From contig CATNEN010000032.1 of the NCBI GenBank assembly GCA_950097015.1, forward strand, positions 992,001-1,056,000: a DNA stretch of 64,000 nucleotides, given 5' to 3'. The position numbers were made by a program, and so were the translations under genes. This document shows, in pieces, positions 22,463 through 35,189 of the stretch; position 1 is the stretch's first letter, and each line of letters starts with the position of its first letter. This DNA is from Macrostomum hystrix (taxonomy: Eukaryota > Platyhelminthes > Macrostomidae). The notes under the pieces are model-generated. The model was not told the origin of the DNA. It worked only from the letters and a program-made list of their open reading frames with translations, and did no database searches.

Positions 22463-23691
22463 CGGACAATTTTCTGTAGAGTTAAAGGATTTCTATGCTT
22501 TTTTTTTAGCGGATGGCTTTATGTACCAGGTGGTCTGTCGTAGCTGGATATTATGTTGTAATTTCCGTTACCGTCGAGCGGACAGCAGACGGGTAGTTTG
22601 GGTTCGGGTACGCACTGCCCAGAGCTTGCCAAGGAGAAGGGAAGGGGGAGCAGCGACCCTCGAGGCGTAATCACACTCCGAGTTAGAGATGAAGGGCTTG
22701 GAGCGTGCAGAAACCCGCTGGCCCTGCGAGAACGGTACGCGGATGACTTAGCTGCGAGCAGGCGGCCACTCGGCAGCACCAGAGTGATGTGGATGGCGGT
22801 GGAAGCGTACCGACACTTCGCAGACTCGAGGGTAGATGCGGAAGGAGAGAGGATTTTTGGATGAGTAGTTGGCCACTCGTATCCAATCAGAAGACGAAGA
22901 AGCCCCTGAGGACGATGAAGAGAACAGGAAATAAATAAATCGTTAAATGCGTATCTTTCCGGGAGGGGTCGAACGAGGCGCTCGTAACAGCGAAAACACA
23001 GCGATTCTATTGTCGTCTTCTATTTATTGCTTTGAGTTCTCAAAAATTCTATTAATTCTCAACCGTATCTGAATTCTCAATGGCTGGGGCGGGGGCCAAA
23101 CTCACAGGGTAGAGGGGCGAGAGAGAAAGAGAATGGGGGAGGCTAGCCAATCAGAGGCTAGTAACCAGCAAGCACTGTGTTACGTAGGCAGTTGGATGAT
23201 TTGTATCTTAAAATTTAACTGTTTACTTCAGAACAGCAAGCCGGCTGGCCTAATAAATATTTGAATATTTTATCTAAACTTAAAAGAAAAAATGTAACAA
23301 CAGATGATAAGGCAAGTTCCGGCCCAGACTGAAATAACGCTGATCATGCAGTGCCGTTTTTATTGCAAGCGCGGAAATGTAACTACAAAGCATATTTTCG
23401 GGTCCGCTCTACGTGTGCCACTTGCTTTGCCGACCTCCGACATGATTCAGTAAACACTTGGGCCGATCTTACCTTATTGGAATCGGAGGGAATCAGGAAT
23501 GGGCTTGCTTGGCGCCCTAGCTGCATTTGTTAGATTTCATCCCCCGTGAACTGAGACTCCCCGTCGCTTTGCTATCTCCAAGTGGGATCTTCACCTGCAT
23601 GGAGCTGGCTGCCGCAGCTCAGGATAAACATTGGCGATTTCCCACGGCTCAGGTCTGACCAGAGAGTCCCGGCTGCTGCAACACTCAGTAC

Positions 23692-23692
<1 letters not shown>
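22463..23692. other. 3' flank and gene-free region
   Basis: A candidate poly(A) signal lies near 22930 (AATAAA). GC-rich patches at 22560-22860 contain open frames on both strands but no motif that I recognise. A decayed mobile element is possible but unsupported. Confidence 0.45.
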
Positions 23693-24005
<313 letters not shown>

Positions 24006-25386
24006 TGAAAGTGACAAAGGCAGTGCTACGTGGCTGTTTTGTAATCAGATAAGTCAAACTTTCAGCTTAGTCTAATTTCCTGGAAGCGGGCTATGTGAAC
24101 GGAGCATATATGTTCTCAATGGAAGCAAAATATCTTTTTTGCGATAAGAGGCAAACAGAATATGGGGTGCTGGACAGCTGAATGTAGTAGAAACTAAAAT
24201 AGTGCATGGAGTAAGCTTTGGTCGTCTGAGTATGTTTGAAGGTCTGGCAGTAGTGCAACAACAAAAATATTGATTGGAATTCAATGAAACAGCACAGCAA
24301 AAGGAAATGGTTCGTAAAGAAACAAGAAGATGTTTGGTGCCAAAAATACCTCAGAAATCATCATTCTAGCTAGATGCAATTTTTTAACTGCGAGAAATTA
24401 GCACGCCGCTTTGATTACTAATCGAAATTTTGGAACATTTTCGGAACTTTTTTTTAGATTGGTGCCCGCCTTGACGGAATGATGGGCCAAACAATTTAAC
24501 AATAAAATTAATTTATGTCGAGAAAAAAAAGCTAAAGATTGTCGCGTGCACATTAATTGCGAGAAATTGTTCTCAAGCATTTAGAAAAGAAATTATCATA
24601 GTGATTGGAATAATCGTGAGTATGCATTAACGAATGATGAAGCACACAGCCATGGCTGAAAAAGAATAGCAAATCGAGTGTTTCTTCGCCGCTTCACATT
24701 GAGATTTTCCAAGAAAGCAGTTCATTTAAACATTGACTTGCACTTGTCTCTTGAGTGTGCTGATCTCCTTAAACAGTTCTCAAGCGGAAATAAACAACTT
24801 GTGTTTGTTAGAAATTGAAAAGATGCATGTACATCTAATTACTTTTTCTAGTTACATTTGTTAAAACATTATTACGAGTAATAGAAAAGTGGAGGTCTAG
24901 CATGTACAGACAGAATGAGAAATACTAAAATTGACTTTTGTGAAACAAGTTTACACGCACACTCGCGCACAGCAATTCCATGCACAAGCAAACTCCAACT
25001 TAAACTCTAGCTTTAATTTTAATCACAGTAGGTTCAGCAATGTACGGAGAAAAATATACTCCAACCAAGCGTTCGGACTTTGGTGGCTGTCTATTTTATA
25101 ATCCTAGGTCTGAATTCTGGCTCATTAACGCAGGTGAAAGCTCATAAAATTACGTTGAACCTGTTCTATAGGGTAATTTAAGCCAACCAAATAATAAAAG
25201 TTTCTATATTCATTAAATTGAATTTCTAAACAGCTGTTCTAAGCGCATAGATCTTCTACTTGACTGCCAGGATAATATTTTTATAGAAATATTAGATAGA
25301 TTTATTAGATAGAAATAACATCACCGAGCTCTTAAAATTAGAATACTTATTCATGACGACCGCTGCAGCCTCTCTGCAGAGCATCA
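24006..25386. other. Gene-free AT-rich region
   Basis: No supportable coding, RNA or mobile sequence was found. The minus-strand polyQ gene ends at 25387, and TTTATT near 25300 gives a possible AATAAA for it on the minus strand. Confidence 0.5.
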
Positions 25387-26847
25387 TTACCTAGGCGTCT
25401 CCACAGCTGGCTTAGTCGATGGCCAGAGATAGACTGCGTCCTTTGGCGGCAGAGGAATCGTACAGGCCTTCTCGAACAGCTTCGCGTTGATAGGAATTGT
25501 GAAACTGTGACCTCCCACGAGACCGCCGCTATCGTCTGAATTTCGCCGTCCCCGCTGCTGCTGTCTTGAGACTTCGTGCATTTCAGATGCCGTTGCGACA
25601 ACTGCCACGGCGGCTGCAGCTGCCGCGGCGGCTGTGTTGGCCGCCATGCTGCCGCTCAGCTTGTGGTGTCGGCGGGCGAGGATTTCGCACGAGTCGCGGC
25701 TCGGCATCCGTTGCCAAAGGCGCTCATAGAACATTCGCGTCGCCTCCTCCCAACCAACGATGCGACGCAACTGTGGGGGATCCTCCAGGCGCTGGTGATG
25801 ATGCCGGTGCCGAATCCGATCGAGGCCTCCTGCAGCTCCCGGGTGCTCTGCGGTGGCGAGGAATGAGGCATCTGTCGACTTAATGCAGGCAGGTGGCAGA
25901 GCACAGGTGGACCACTGCTGCTGATGGTTTTCAGAGGCGAGTTGCAACGGCTGCACTGGCGAGTCAGTGGCCCTTCTCTGCAGTACTCTCATAGTCTTCG
26001 ATGCTGCAAGCGCCGACGAGCGCGTTGAAGACGCGGAGGAGCAAGATGATGAAGATGAAGACAATGAAGAAGTTGAAGAAGACAGCGACGAAGATGGAGG
26101 TGGAGTTGAAGAGGCTCGAATGGCGGCGGCAGCAGCAGCTGCGGCTGCTGCCTTGTACTGTTGTTGTTGTTGTTGCTGTTGCTGCTGGCGCTGCAGCTGC
26201 AGCTGCTGTTGTTGTTGTTGTTGGTGTTGGTGATGTAAATGATGCTGCTGAGCAATGTGTATGCTAGCGCTGCAGCTGACCCTACCAACATGCGGCATCA
26301 CCTGGGGTTGGTGAGCAGCGGTTACATGATGAAGTGTCGGCAGGCACTGGAGGTAATACACGGGCTGAGCGCACAACAGTTGCTGTTGCTGAATCTGGTG
26401 CATTATGTATGGCTGCTGTTGCTGCTGCTGCTGCTGCTTCTGTAGCTGTTGCTGCAGTTGCTGCTGTTGCTGCTGCTGCTGTTGTTGTTGTTGTTGCTGC
26501 TGCTTTAGTTGCGTTTGAACTTGATGTGATGGCACTGCGGCGCTAACCATCGTCTGCTGACTGGTATACTGGTGGCTAAAAACGGTCTGGACCTGTTGCG
26601 GATGCTGCTGTTGTTTGTGGCGCTGCTGTTGTAAGGCTTGACTATTGGCACTGCTCACTAATACCAGCTGTCTCGGCAGTATGATCGCTTGACCAAACTT
26701 CATACCGTGATTTGCTGCAGTGGAGGCGGGCACAGATGCGGAAGCAATCTCGGTTGTGACGCAGTCCGCCGAAGACACAGTCAATGTTGCCGACGTCGCA
26801 GCTGCACTCGAAGTTGCTTCACTACTGTCTGTCTCCGGTTTCTCCAT
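25387..26847 (-). CDS. Polyglutamine/polyalanine protein of unknown function
   Basis: An uninterrupted frame of 486 residues runs from the first in-frame ATG (26847) to TAA at 25387. Seen: a Ser/Thr/Ala-rich start; a glutamine-rich middle with at least four long Q runs, several mixed with His; a ten-alanine run; a serine-rich run; then a more ordered end. That end includes IVGWEEATRMFYERLWQRMP and a final segment FTIPINAKLFEKACTIPLPP. CAG and CAA codons are mixed in the runs. The frame is open upstream of the ATG to 26949, and TTTTAG lies just before the ATG, so an upstream exon may exist. The composition resembles nuclear regulatory proteins, but no DNA-binding domain is visible and I recognise no family. 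Confidence 0.65.
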   Translation of the reverse strand: MEKPETDSSEATSSAAATSATLTVSSADCVTTEIASASVPASTAANHGMKFGQAIILPRQLVLVSSANSQALQQQRHKQQQHPQQVQTVFSHQYTSQQTMVSAAVPSHQVQTQLKQQQQQQQQQQQQQQQLQQQLQKQQQQQQQQPYIMHQIQQQQLLCAQPVYYLQCLPTLHHVTAAHQPQVMPHVGRVSCSASIHIAQQHHLHHQHQQQQQQQLQLQRQQQQQQQQQQYKAAAAAAAAAAIRASSTPPPSSSLSSSTSSLSSSSSSCSSASSTRSSALAASKTMRVLQRRATDSPVQPLQLASENHQQQWSTCALPPACIKSTDASFLATAEHPGAAGGLDRIRHRHHHQRLEDPPQLRRIVGWEEATRMFYERLWQRMPSRDSCEILARRHHKLSGSMAANTAAAAAAAAVAVVATASEMHEVSRQQQRGRRNSDDSGGLVGGHSFTIPINAKLFEKACTIPLPPKDAVYLWPSTKPAVETPR

Positions 26848-27994
26848 GCTAAAATCTGACGATTGACGTGGCGCAGCGGTATTGGACAAGCCTTTTAAAT
26901 GTACTTCACTTCGACAGCTCTCATTTTCCTTGTGCTTTAAACAAAACAATATAACTTTTAATCGATGTGTGTTAACGAAGAGAGCGAGAAGGACGCGCAG
27001 TGTTGTCCGTCATTCGACCGGTTATGAGAAGTTTAGCTAATGCAGCTTTGGCCACAGACTTCAGCAGGCGATTGCGCTCATCTGCTATGGCAGTTGTATT
27101 GCTCTTTCACTTGACTAAAGTACGTATCGGCAGATCTAAGGTCTATAATGCACACTGTAGCATGAGTTAATCTAGCTCCACCGTTTAAACTTTAGCTAAG
27201 TACAGACTTAAAAACGGAATTAGCTGTCGTTTCGCCTAATTTAAATACTCAATTTACTTTAATAACTATAAAAATCGACATCAAAAAGCTCACATGAATA
27301 GCTCACTACATTGGAGACAAATTTCAGCTGTAAATTATGTTTTGCATTTTGCTTATGAACAACAGCCACGCTATAGTACCATAACGCACAGCTTCAACTG
27401 AGCCCAAGCAAAACTATTTTGCGGAACAGCAATGCAGTTTATAGTTTGCACTTTTCGAAGATAATGAAAATCTTCTACAGTGGATGCTTTTTCGTGATTT
27501 CTGAAATGGGGTTTTCCGCACGATTTTCCGCATATGCTCGAACGTATAACACTCGAGCAAGCTTATAAGCCATTCCTGAAGCCGAACCATATCAAATAAC
27601 AATATAGATCAGGGTTGCGCCAAGCATAAAGTCAAGGATCTTCGTATTGAATCTCTTTCTCGCATGACAGGCTTTTAGCAGAGAAATTTAAGCCCCAAAA
27701 CAAATGAGTGTCTCAATTTTTTCTTCGTGGTGGCGGTCTGGCTATTAAGGCTCTGCGGACTATTTAGTTATCAATAAATTTACACGCATATTCCACTTTG
27801 TATGAAGCTCATGTTTACAAACCGCTGCATGGGGAAAGCAATCATGCATATTTTTTAATGGATTTCGTCAGAATTAGTGTAAATTACTGTAGAAACTTGT
27901 GAAGCGACGTTAGTTGTGTGAATTGAAAGGTAAAAGTCGCTGCTGGCATGTATTTTCATACGTTTAACCGATCATTTCTCGACCTATTAAGAAC
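26848..27994. other. Upstream region of the polyQ gene
   Basis: AT-rich with no recognised feature. It should contain the promoter or 5' exon of the minus-strand polyQ gene. Confidence 0.4.
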
Positions 27995-28003
27995 AATAGA
28001 AAA

Positions 28004-28307
28004 TGAGGTTGTAGCCTAGTGTTTAGGGCGTCGGACTCACGACTTGAAGGTCGGGGGTTCGATTCCCGACTCCACTGATACAATTTGTGTCCTTTAGCAA
28101 GACACTTAACTCTGCATTGCTTCAGTTCACCCAGCTTTTAAATGGGGTACCAGCATTAGCTGGGATAATTGAAGGTGGGTGTGGCGTCCCCCCATGGACT
28201 GAACAGCTGTACGCCATCTTCAGATGCGCCGCGCAATAGCTGCGGCTGTGCTGTCGGCTGCACATCTGGCCCGATTGGGACAGGTGTAATCAATTATAAT
28301 TATTATT
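28004..28307 (+). mobile_element. tRNA-derived SINE, full-length copy
   Basis: The head has a pol III B box (GGTTCGATTCC) and an A-box-like stretch upstream, with the tRNA-related part ending CCCGACTCCA. A middle block (TTGTGTCCTTTAGCAAGACA, then CACCCAGCTTTTAAATGGGG) is of a kind widely shared among marine invertebrate SINEs. A GC-rich 3' part and an (ATT)n-like tail follow. A flanking direct repeat AATAGAAAA is seen at 27995-28003 and 28308-28316, as expected from LINE-driven insertion. Confidence 0.85.
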
Positions 28308-28316
28308 AATAGAAAA

Positions 28317-30130
28317 CGAAATTGCCGTGTTTATTAAGCATAATTTCTGTGCGTCTAAATAGTATAAGTTGAATTGCCATCTCCTTTATTTACCAATAGT
28401 CTCCATATAGTTAGCAAAGGTAAAATTTCGACCAGGTCCGGTCTATACGTGACCCGGAAAATGATAGTGTACATATGTAACGCGTACAATGCCATACGAA
28501 TGGAATATTCAGCAATTTTTGAAACATTCGCCGTGGTAACCCAAATCTTAACTCAATATGAGCAACAAACTAGTCATAATTTTTTGGTTATTTGTTTTTA
28601 GAGCTTGCCCTAAATTACGTATATATCAAAATATATAGTTAGAGCAATCAAATAAAGTGAATTTTGTTTTTCTATTTGAAGTAAAACAATCCGCATTTAC
28701 TTACTCCGAGTTTATAATTAACTCTGACAGGATCTCTCTGATTTCATCGAAATTCTGTTCATTTCTGTATTGAGCTTCAGGACCAGGATAGAAAGTAACC
28801 TTCAGTTCAGATGGAAGTTTTTAGCTAATGTGTATAACCGTATGACATGTTTAATAATGGAAGCTTACTGTTCATTCTGTCTAAATTAACTATTATTATG
28901 TGTTCTTCAAGTGGTTGGCTAGGCCTAGGCCCTTGGCTATGTACCTGGGCTATGGCTGTCGCCTATCCAGTATCCTTATGTAGCTAGAATTATCATTATA
29001 ATAGTAATTATTAATTATAATTATAATACTAATATAATAGTAATTATCATTATAAGTTAGGCCTGGTTTAATTAGTTTAGTCATTTTTACCATTTAAGTA
29101 GGCCTATGTAACTTTCATATTTTTGTTTATTGTTTATTCCATTTTCAGTTAACTAGGCCTACTAGCCATAGGCATAGCCTATAGCCAGCTGGTGTACCAG
29201 GACTATTGCATTGTTTAAATATGCAACTTGGACATAGCATATTTTAAACTAGGTCGATTTTTTAGCTAGACTAGACCATGTTTTTATTTAAAAGCCACTT
29301 TTAAATAAAGTCTCTAACCAACCTTGGCTTTGGCCTTATGGCCTTTTTTAAACTCTGAGGTTGCACAGAACGCAACTAGACTTATATATAATTGACTAGG
29401 CCTAAATAAGTCAGCAAAACTCTAAGTCCAACTGATTGCTTTCATAGCTTCTTTCTAATTTCTCCCCCCCTGTTTCCCTGCTTTGCAAGCTAGGCTTACA
29501 ATGTGTGAGTTATTGCTACTATCCATGTCCAATAAGCTGTTAACTATTCATGCTTACATGCTATAGAATATGTTATCTGTGAGGATAGACCTTTAATTTT
29601 TTACCTATAGGCCTAGTCAGTGTCTTGTGTAATTGAAATATGAGGGAAAGGTAAACAACGTTTATTCCCATAATGTCTTATAATTATATATAGAGACAGG
29701 CATGCTATATAAGAGTGGTGTGAGTCAACAACCTCCTACCTTAGCAAGCTGGTGAGTGGTGCACCCACCCTTTTTGAAGTCCTCATATTTTTTCTGTTAG
29801 TTAAAGAGTCTGAGCCTAAAAATTAATTGACAGTTCTGTTATGTGTTTAATTATTGTTTTGTTTGTCCTCAACAGACAAAATGTTCTCAATAATTATTTG
29901 TTTTACTGGGGCTGCTTAATTTATATACCTAGTGCTAGATAAAGCTTTAAAAGTTAGTTAATTAGTTAGTTAGTTTAATAAAAGAAAAACATAACTAAAT
30001 ATTAATTTAAAATTCAAACATCCAATGACAATTTTACTGGTGACAATATTTAGTAATTAAGCACATGGTGTAAGTTTTCTTTTTTTATTTAGCAGTTGAA
30101 TTGAAGCTATGCTAATATATTTTGTTTCAG
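28317..30130. other. AT-rich upstream region of the ZFAND-type gene
   Basis: No gene is supported. Many TAGGCCTA-type short motifs occur between 28910 and 29620. A 3' splice site (TTTGTTTCAG) at 30121-30130 sits 17 nt before the start codon of the next gene, so a 5' UTR exon probably lies in this stretch. Confidence 0.5.
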
Positions 30131-30147
30131 CACAAAAGGCAGGCACA

Positions 30148-33100
30148 ATGTCTGGCAATGAGAACCAGGAGTCAACAATTGCTGCCAATCTGTGCAAGAC
30201 TGGCTGCGGCTTCTATGGCCTAACCCAATTTGATGGCATGTGCAGCGTCTGCTACAAGGAGCACTTGAAGAAGAAGCATAAGCACGATGAGGAGCAAATA
30301 CAGAAGCCCGTGACTGCCGCCGCTGCTGCTGCAGCTGTACTGAGTGCTACTTCTTCTGGTGAGACCATTGTGCTGTGTTCAGATTTCTTAACTACTTATA
30401 AAAAGCTTGAAGACTAAATTTTATGTCTAGTGTATTAGAGCATAATTCGGTTGCTTCTTTAATACAATGGCGATTCCGCACATTACTCTATCGTCGAATC
30501 TATTAAGTGCTAATCCAGCATTTACATGAACAAATATGTGGAGCTGTTAACCTATATTTTGCTTTCCTATCATCAGTCGGTTGTGATCTGTTTCTTTTAT
30601 AGGCCTAGCCTTCTTATTATCAAATAATTCCTAACTCGTTTAATTGAATTGTCTTCGTGCCATGTCGCAGTCACAGAGGCAACAGACTATGACAAGCAGC
30701 AGCAGCAGCAGCAGTCAAACTCCGATAGAAAGCGCACTGGCTCAGAAATTGATGCTCTGCTGCTGATCGAAGCCAAGCAGCCAAGATGCTGTAAATCTCT
30801 ACAGATTCAGCTTCAATTTGTGTTCATTTAAACTATTTCTTTGTTAAAAAATTTACTGTTGCTTTTACATATAGTTATTTCGTTCTGTCTCATTTTCTTC
30901 TAGAATTCGGTAAAATTGCTCCATAGTTTTGTTGCTTTTTTCTGATAGGCTCACTGCCATCGGGTGGGGTGTCGCCCTATCGCTAAATACGAATTGAATC
31001 TCAATTTACAGCTTCTCTGCTCCTAGAAGCAACCGCCGATAACGCAAAAGTAGAACCGGAAGCGCCATCTTCTACAGCTGCTGACGATGCGCAGGCCAAG
31101 GAAGTTGATAAGCTGAAGCTGTCATCACAACCGGTTAGTCCCGCTAAGGCCACGGACAAGGAGGCCTCGGTCAGTCCAGCCGCTGCTGAGGGCGCGGTTG
31201 GTGGCTCTGGTAAGTTGGAAGTCCCTCATTCCCATTCCACTGGCCCCTTAGCGCACAAATGCACGCCTACAAGTGCGAAGTAGTGTATTTGTGGTGTAAG
31301 TTGAGCCCGAGAAGTAGATTAGGTAAAATTACATTACATGTACTCGTACGTACAAGACGTAGATTAGAGAGAGGGTGAGGTCAAGGATAAGGGAAAGTCA
31401 AGAGAGTGAAGTCAAGAAAAAGAATGGGAGAGACGGGTCAAGGATAGGGAGAGAGGAGAAGAGAGGTCAAGGATAGGGAGAGAGGGGTCAAGGATAGGGA
31501 GAGAGGGGGAGTGGAGTCACGGATAGGGAGAGAGGGGTCAAGGATAGGGAGAGAGGGGTCAAGGATAGGGAGAGAGGAGAAGAGAGGTCAAGGATAGGGA
31601 GAGAGGGGTCAAGGATAGGGAGAGAGGGGGAGTGGAGTCACGGATAGGGAGAGAGGGGTCAAGGATAGGGAGAGAGGGGGAGTGGGGTCAAGGATAGGGA
31701 GAGAGGGAGTGAGGTCAAGAAAAAGAATGGGAGAGACGGGTCAAGGATAGGGAGACAGGGGAGAGGGGTCAAGGATAGGGAGAGAGGAGAAGAGAGGTCA
31801 AGGATAGGGAGAGAGGGGGAGTGGGGTCAAGGATAGGGAGAGAGGGAGTGAGGTCAAGAAAAAGAATGGGAGAGACGGGTCAAAGATAGGGAGACAGGGG
31901 GAGAGGGGTCAAGGATAGGGAGAGAGGAGAAGAGAGGTCAAGGATAGGGAGAGAGGGGTCAAGGATATGGAGAGAGGGGGAGTGGGGTCAAGGATAGAGA
32001 GAGAGGTCAAGGATAGGGAGAGAGGGGGAGTGGGGTCAAGGATAGGGAGAGAGGGAGTGAGGTCAAGAAAAAGAATGGGAGAGACGGGTCAAGGATAGGG
32101 AGACAGGGGGAGAGGGGTCAAGGATAGGGAGAGAGGGGAGAGTGGGGTCAAGAGGCTCAATACTATAGTGTCAGGATAATGAAAGTGAAAGTGATTATAG
32201 CCTTTAGAGCACTAATCTCAAGTACTTGCGAAATTTTAGCGGAAGCCGAAGCTGTCGCTAGCGCCTTGAAGCCTGCAGATTTAGCGGAGGCTGCTGAGAA
32301 GCCGCGGCAGAAACAGCGAAATCGATGCGGAGTTTGCAAGAAGCGAATCGGCCTCACCGGTGAGTCCTGTTTTTGGTGTCAGAGATTTTTTCTGACATTC
32401 CCTACTACTTATAGTAGCGAATTAAGTAGCGCTAGGCAGGACAGGACTTTTTATCACTAACTGGAGTTTGGGTAGCCCAAACAGGGAGTTAAGTGAAATA
32501 ATGATTATCCATGTACTGACTGTTAACTTTTCATGTATAATCACAGAAAATGAGCAACCAAGATAGACTTAGAGAGTAGCTGTTTTAACTGTTTCACTGT
32601 TTAAGGGACCTTAAAGAGTAACAAATTAAATTACCTTAGACAGTGACGAATCGAATGACCTTAGAGAACTGACTAATCGAATGACCTTAGAGAACTGACC
32701 AATCGAATGACCTTAGAGAACTGACCAATCGAATGACCTTAGAAAGTGACCAATCGAATGACCTTAGAGAACTGACCAATCGAATGACCTTAGAAAGTGA
32801 CCAATCGAATGACCTTAGAGAACTGACCAATCGAATGACCTTAGAAAGTGACCAATCGAATGACCTTAGAAAGTGACCAATCGAATGACCTTAGAGAACT
32901 GACCAACCAAATGACCTTGAAGAGTGACCAATCGAATGAACTGATAATAAGGTGACTAAAAAGCAAAATGACCATAAGTAGTGGCTGAGTCATTTCGCAA
33001 AAGCCGCTTCTCCGCAGGCTTCGACTGCCGCTGCGGCGGTGTCTACTGCGCCATTCATCGCTACAGCGACAAGCACGAGTGCGACTTCGACTATCAGAGC

Positions 33101-33166
33101 CTGGGCCAGGACCAGATTCGCAAGGCTAATCCAGTTGTGATCTCCAGCAAGATTGAGAAGCTCTGA
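30148..33166 (+). CDS. A20/AN1 zinc-finger protein (ZFAND5/6-like)
   Basis: Exons 30148-30358, 30671-30790, 31012-31209, 32240-32359 and 33018-33166 join to 265 residues with GT-AG borders. Every junction keeps phase 1. Residues 15-38 form an A20-type finger (LCKTGCGFYG, MCSVCYKEH). The middle is a low-complexity linker with an alanine run, six glutamines and acidic patches. The last 60 residues are a complete AN1 finger (RCGVCKKRIGLTG, FDCRCGGVYCAIHRYSDKHE) ending in KANPVVISSKIEKL, the usual tail of the family. Members bind ubiquitin or proteasomes and act in stress response and protein turnover in the cytoplasm; this is family knowledge. The intron inside the AN1 finger falls directly after the LTG motif. 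Both late introns carry minisatellites. Confidence 0.93.
31370..32155. repeat. Purine-rich minisatellite in intron 3 of the ZFAND-type gene
   Basis: The core is GTCAAGGATAGGGAGAGAGG of 21-30 bp, with a recurring longer block containing AAGAAAAAGAATGGGAGAGA at 31416, 31720, 31858 and 32064. The strand is almost pure G/A apart from a TC dinucleotide in each unit. Confidence 0.92.
32640..32945. repeat. Minisatellite in intron 4 of the ZFAND-type gene
   Basis: About 12 copies of GACCAATCGAATGACCTTAG followed by AGAACT or AAAGT, so units are 25-26 bp. Each unit holds a CCAAT pentamer. Confidence 0.9.
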
Positions 33167-34374
33167 GTGATAGTCGGCTGTCCTAGAAGTCCCCTAGTGC
33201 GTCTCTCTCAGCTCTTGGCCTCTCCCCCGGCTGTCTCTCGCGATTGCGTCGTCGGGAAGGGAACTTGGAACTGAACTGTATTTATTGGGCTTCTGTTAAA
33301 TTCATTTTTTGCGCAGGCTAATTTAGTAATTTTCCTTCCGTACGACTGACAAAAAAAAGTAGAACCCCTCTTTTAACCAACAAAACGGCATGAAAAATTA
33401 AGTTTTCCGTGTTAATAATTTTCTAATCTAAAACATTTAAAGCGACATTAGAAATGGGTTTAAAAATATTATTAAAAATTCAATAATATGTTGGCTCTTT
33501 TAGTTAGTTTTGCATATTTAATCTTTTTATATTTCCAGCAATGAAGAGATTGCTTAAAAACACTTTAGAGAAAATTTGTTTCGGCACAGCCTATGGCATA
33601 GTTATCTCCCCACCCGCACAATGCTAATCCATATATGTTTTAGCTGTCGCATGCTTGTGTTTCTGTGTAACAAACTTTTTCTTCCCCAATTCTTGCTTTC
33701 CTTCGATTTAATTGTGCGTGCTGTCGTTTTTTTCAGACCGTTTTTCTTTCGTCAAGTTTTTCAACCCAGTCGGGACTTGGCCTCGGTTTAGTATCGGGAA
33801 TCGACACCTTCTGATTGGGGACTGTGTGATCTTATTTAATCTTTTTTTTATAAAAAGACAAGAAACACTTATCCCTGCGCGTTTTTAGCTTTTTGTTTTA
33901 ATTCTGTGCGCACGTGTTGTCTTTTTCTTAACTTTCTGTTTGGTTATCTAATCTTTAGTTAAAGCCGTGGTAGTGATAAGAGTAGGTGGGTCTGGTGCAA
34001 CAGCTAATCGGATTTTAAGACCTGTCCTTAATTATATTGTGCCTAGCAGAATTTAGACTGTCTATTAATTAACAAAATGTCGCTTTTGTTTGTCCATATT
34101 AATCTGATTCGATCTACGCACATTGCGGCAGGTTTTTTAGTTTATGAAAGCTTTCAAAAAGTATTTATTGTCTTGTTTGCGTTACTAAAAACGGCTTACG
34201 AGCGAGCTTTTGTGCACTATTAGATTCTTCGGTTGCGCTTCAATGTGGGGTATAAATTGAATTCCCTTATTTGTCAATCTATTTGTCTAAGAGAATTTCA
34301 TATCAGTTCCACGATTTGTCTATTTAATCACTTATCTGGCAGTCTTGTCGCTTTTAATGATATCGGCTGAGCAG
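33167..34374. other. 3' flank, AT-rich
   Basis: 3' UTR of the ZFAND-type gene followed by AT-rich unique DNA. No other gene was seen. Confidence 0.5.
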
Positions 34375-34685
34375 CCCCTCACGCCCGACCACCCCTAGCC
34401 TACGTACAAGTGTTTACACTGCCCTCCGAGCAGCCACCTCACGCCCGACCACCCCTAGCCTACGTACAAGTGTTTACACTGCCCTCCGAGCAGCCACCTT
34501 ACGCCCGACTACCCCTAGCCTACGTACAAGTGTTTACACCGCCCTCCGAGCAGCCACCTCACGCCCGACCACCCCTAGCCTACGTACAAGTGTTTACACT
34601 GCCCTCCGAGCAGCCACCTCACGCCCGACCACCCCTAGCCTACGTGCAGGTGTGTACACTGCCCGTCGGAGCAGCCACCTCAAAC
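34375..34685. repeat. 60-bp tandem repeat, five copies
   Basis: Copies contain GAGCAGCCACCTCACGCCCG and CCACCCCTAGCCTACGTACA and differ by only a few bases. The block is GC-rich inside AT-rich DNA. An open frame (34410-34748) exists only because 60 is a multiple of three. Confidence 0.92.
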
Positions 34686-35189
34686 AAAAATGTTGTTACT
34701 TATTTAATAAGAATTTGTGTGGACAGCTGCCAGACTGTAAAACTGTAGATATTATGTCATGATTCCACTATTGGCGCGGGTATATCTATATTTATTTATT
34801 TATATGAACATATTAAATCTGTCTATCTCTTCTGTGTTTATTTTGATCGAAGCCGGACTACGGTTGAGCTGAGTGCACTACCGAATGAAAAAAAAACAAT
34901 TAAAGAAAAAAGCCAGCGGGCACGAATTTCTAAACGTGAAAAAAGAAATAAACACAATAGCAGCGCACTTTTGTGTCTGTCGTTTTCGCACGATTGTTGC
35001 GCTCTTTAGCCCTCCAAGGTGTCACTTAATAAGGATTTTATTTCACTAAATTTGTTTAATTCTAGTCTGTCTCTCCCGGCCTATGTCAATTTTCATATTT
35101 GCGGGTGGAACTTCCTGGGGGCTAGACAGTAGTATACTATTGCAAGATAGTTTTACCATAGTATTTATTATTCTTTCATTTCTACATGA
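34686..35189. other. AT-rich unique region
   Basis: No feature was supported. Confidence 0.5.

Noticed and set aside
22519-22886. Overlapping frames on both strands in a GC-rich patch
   Set aside because: No motif, start context or splice signals was seen; composition alone explains the open frames.
25566-26546. Plus-strand frames opposite the polyQ gene
   Set aside because: They are antisense readings of CAG-rich coding DNA, giving Leu, Ala and Cys runs without any independent signal.
28010-28080. Possible tRNA gene (A- and B-box sequence)
   Set aside because: The cloverleaf is not complete and the same head occurs in three places with a shared non-tRNA body, so it is a SINE head.
34410-34748. 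Proline-rich 112-codon frame
   Set aside because: It is generated by five copies of a 60-bp unit; the unit length is a multiple of three.
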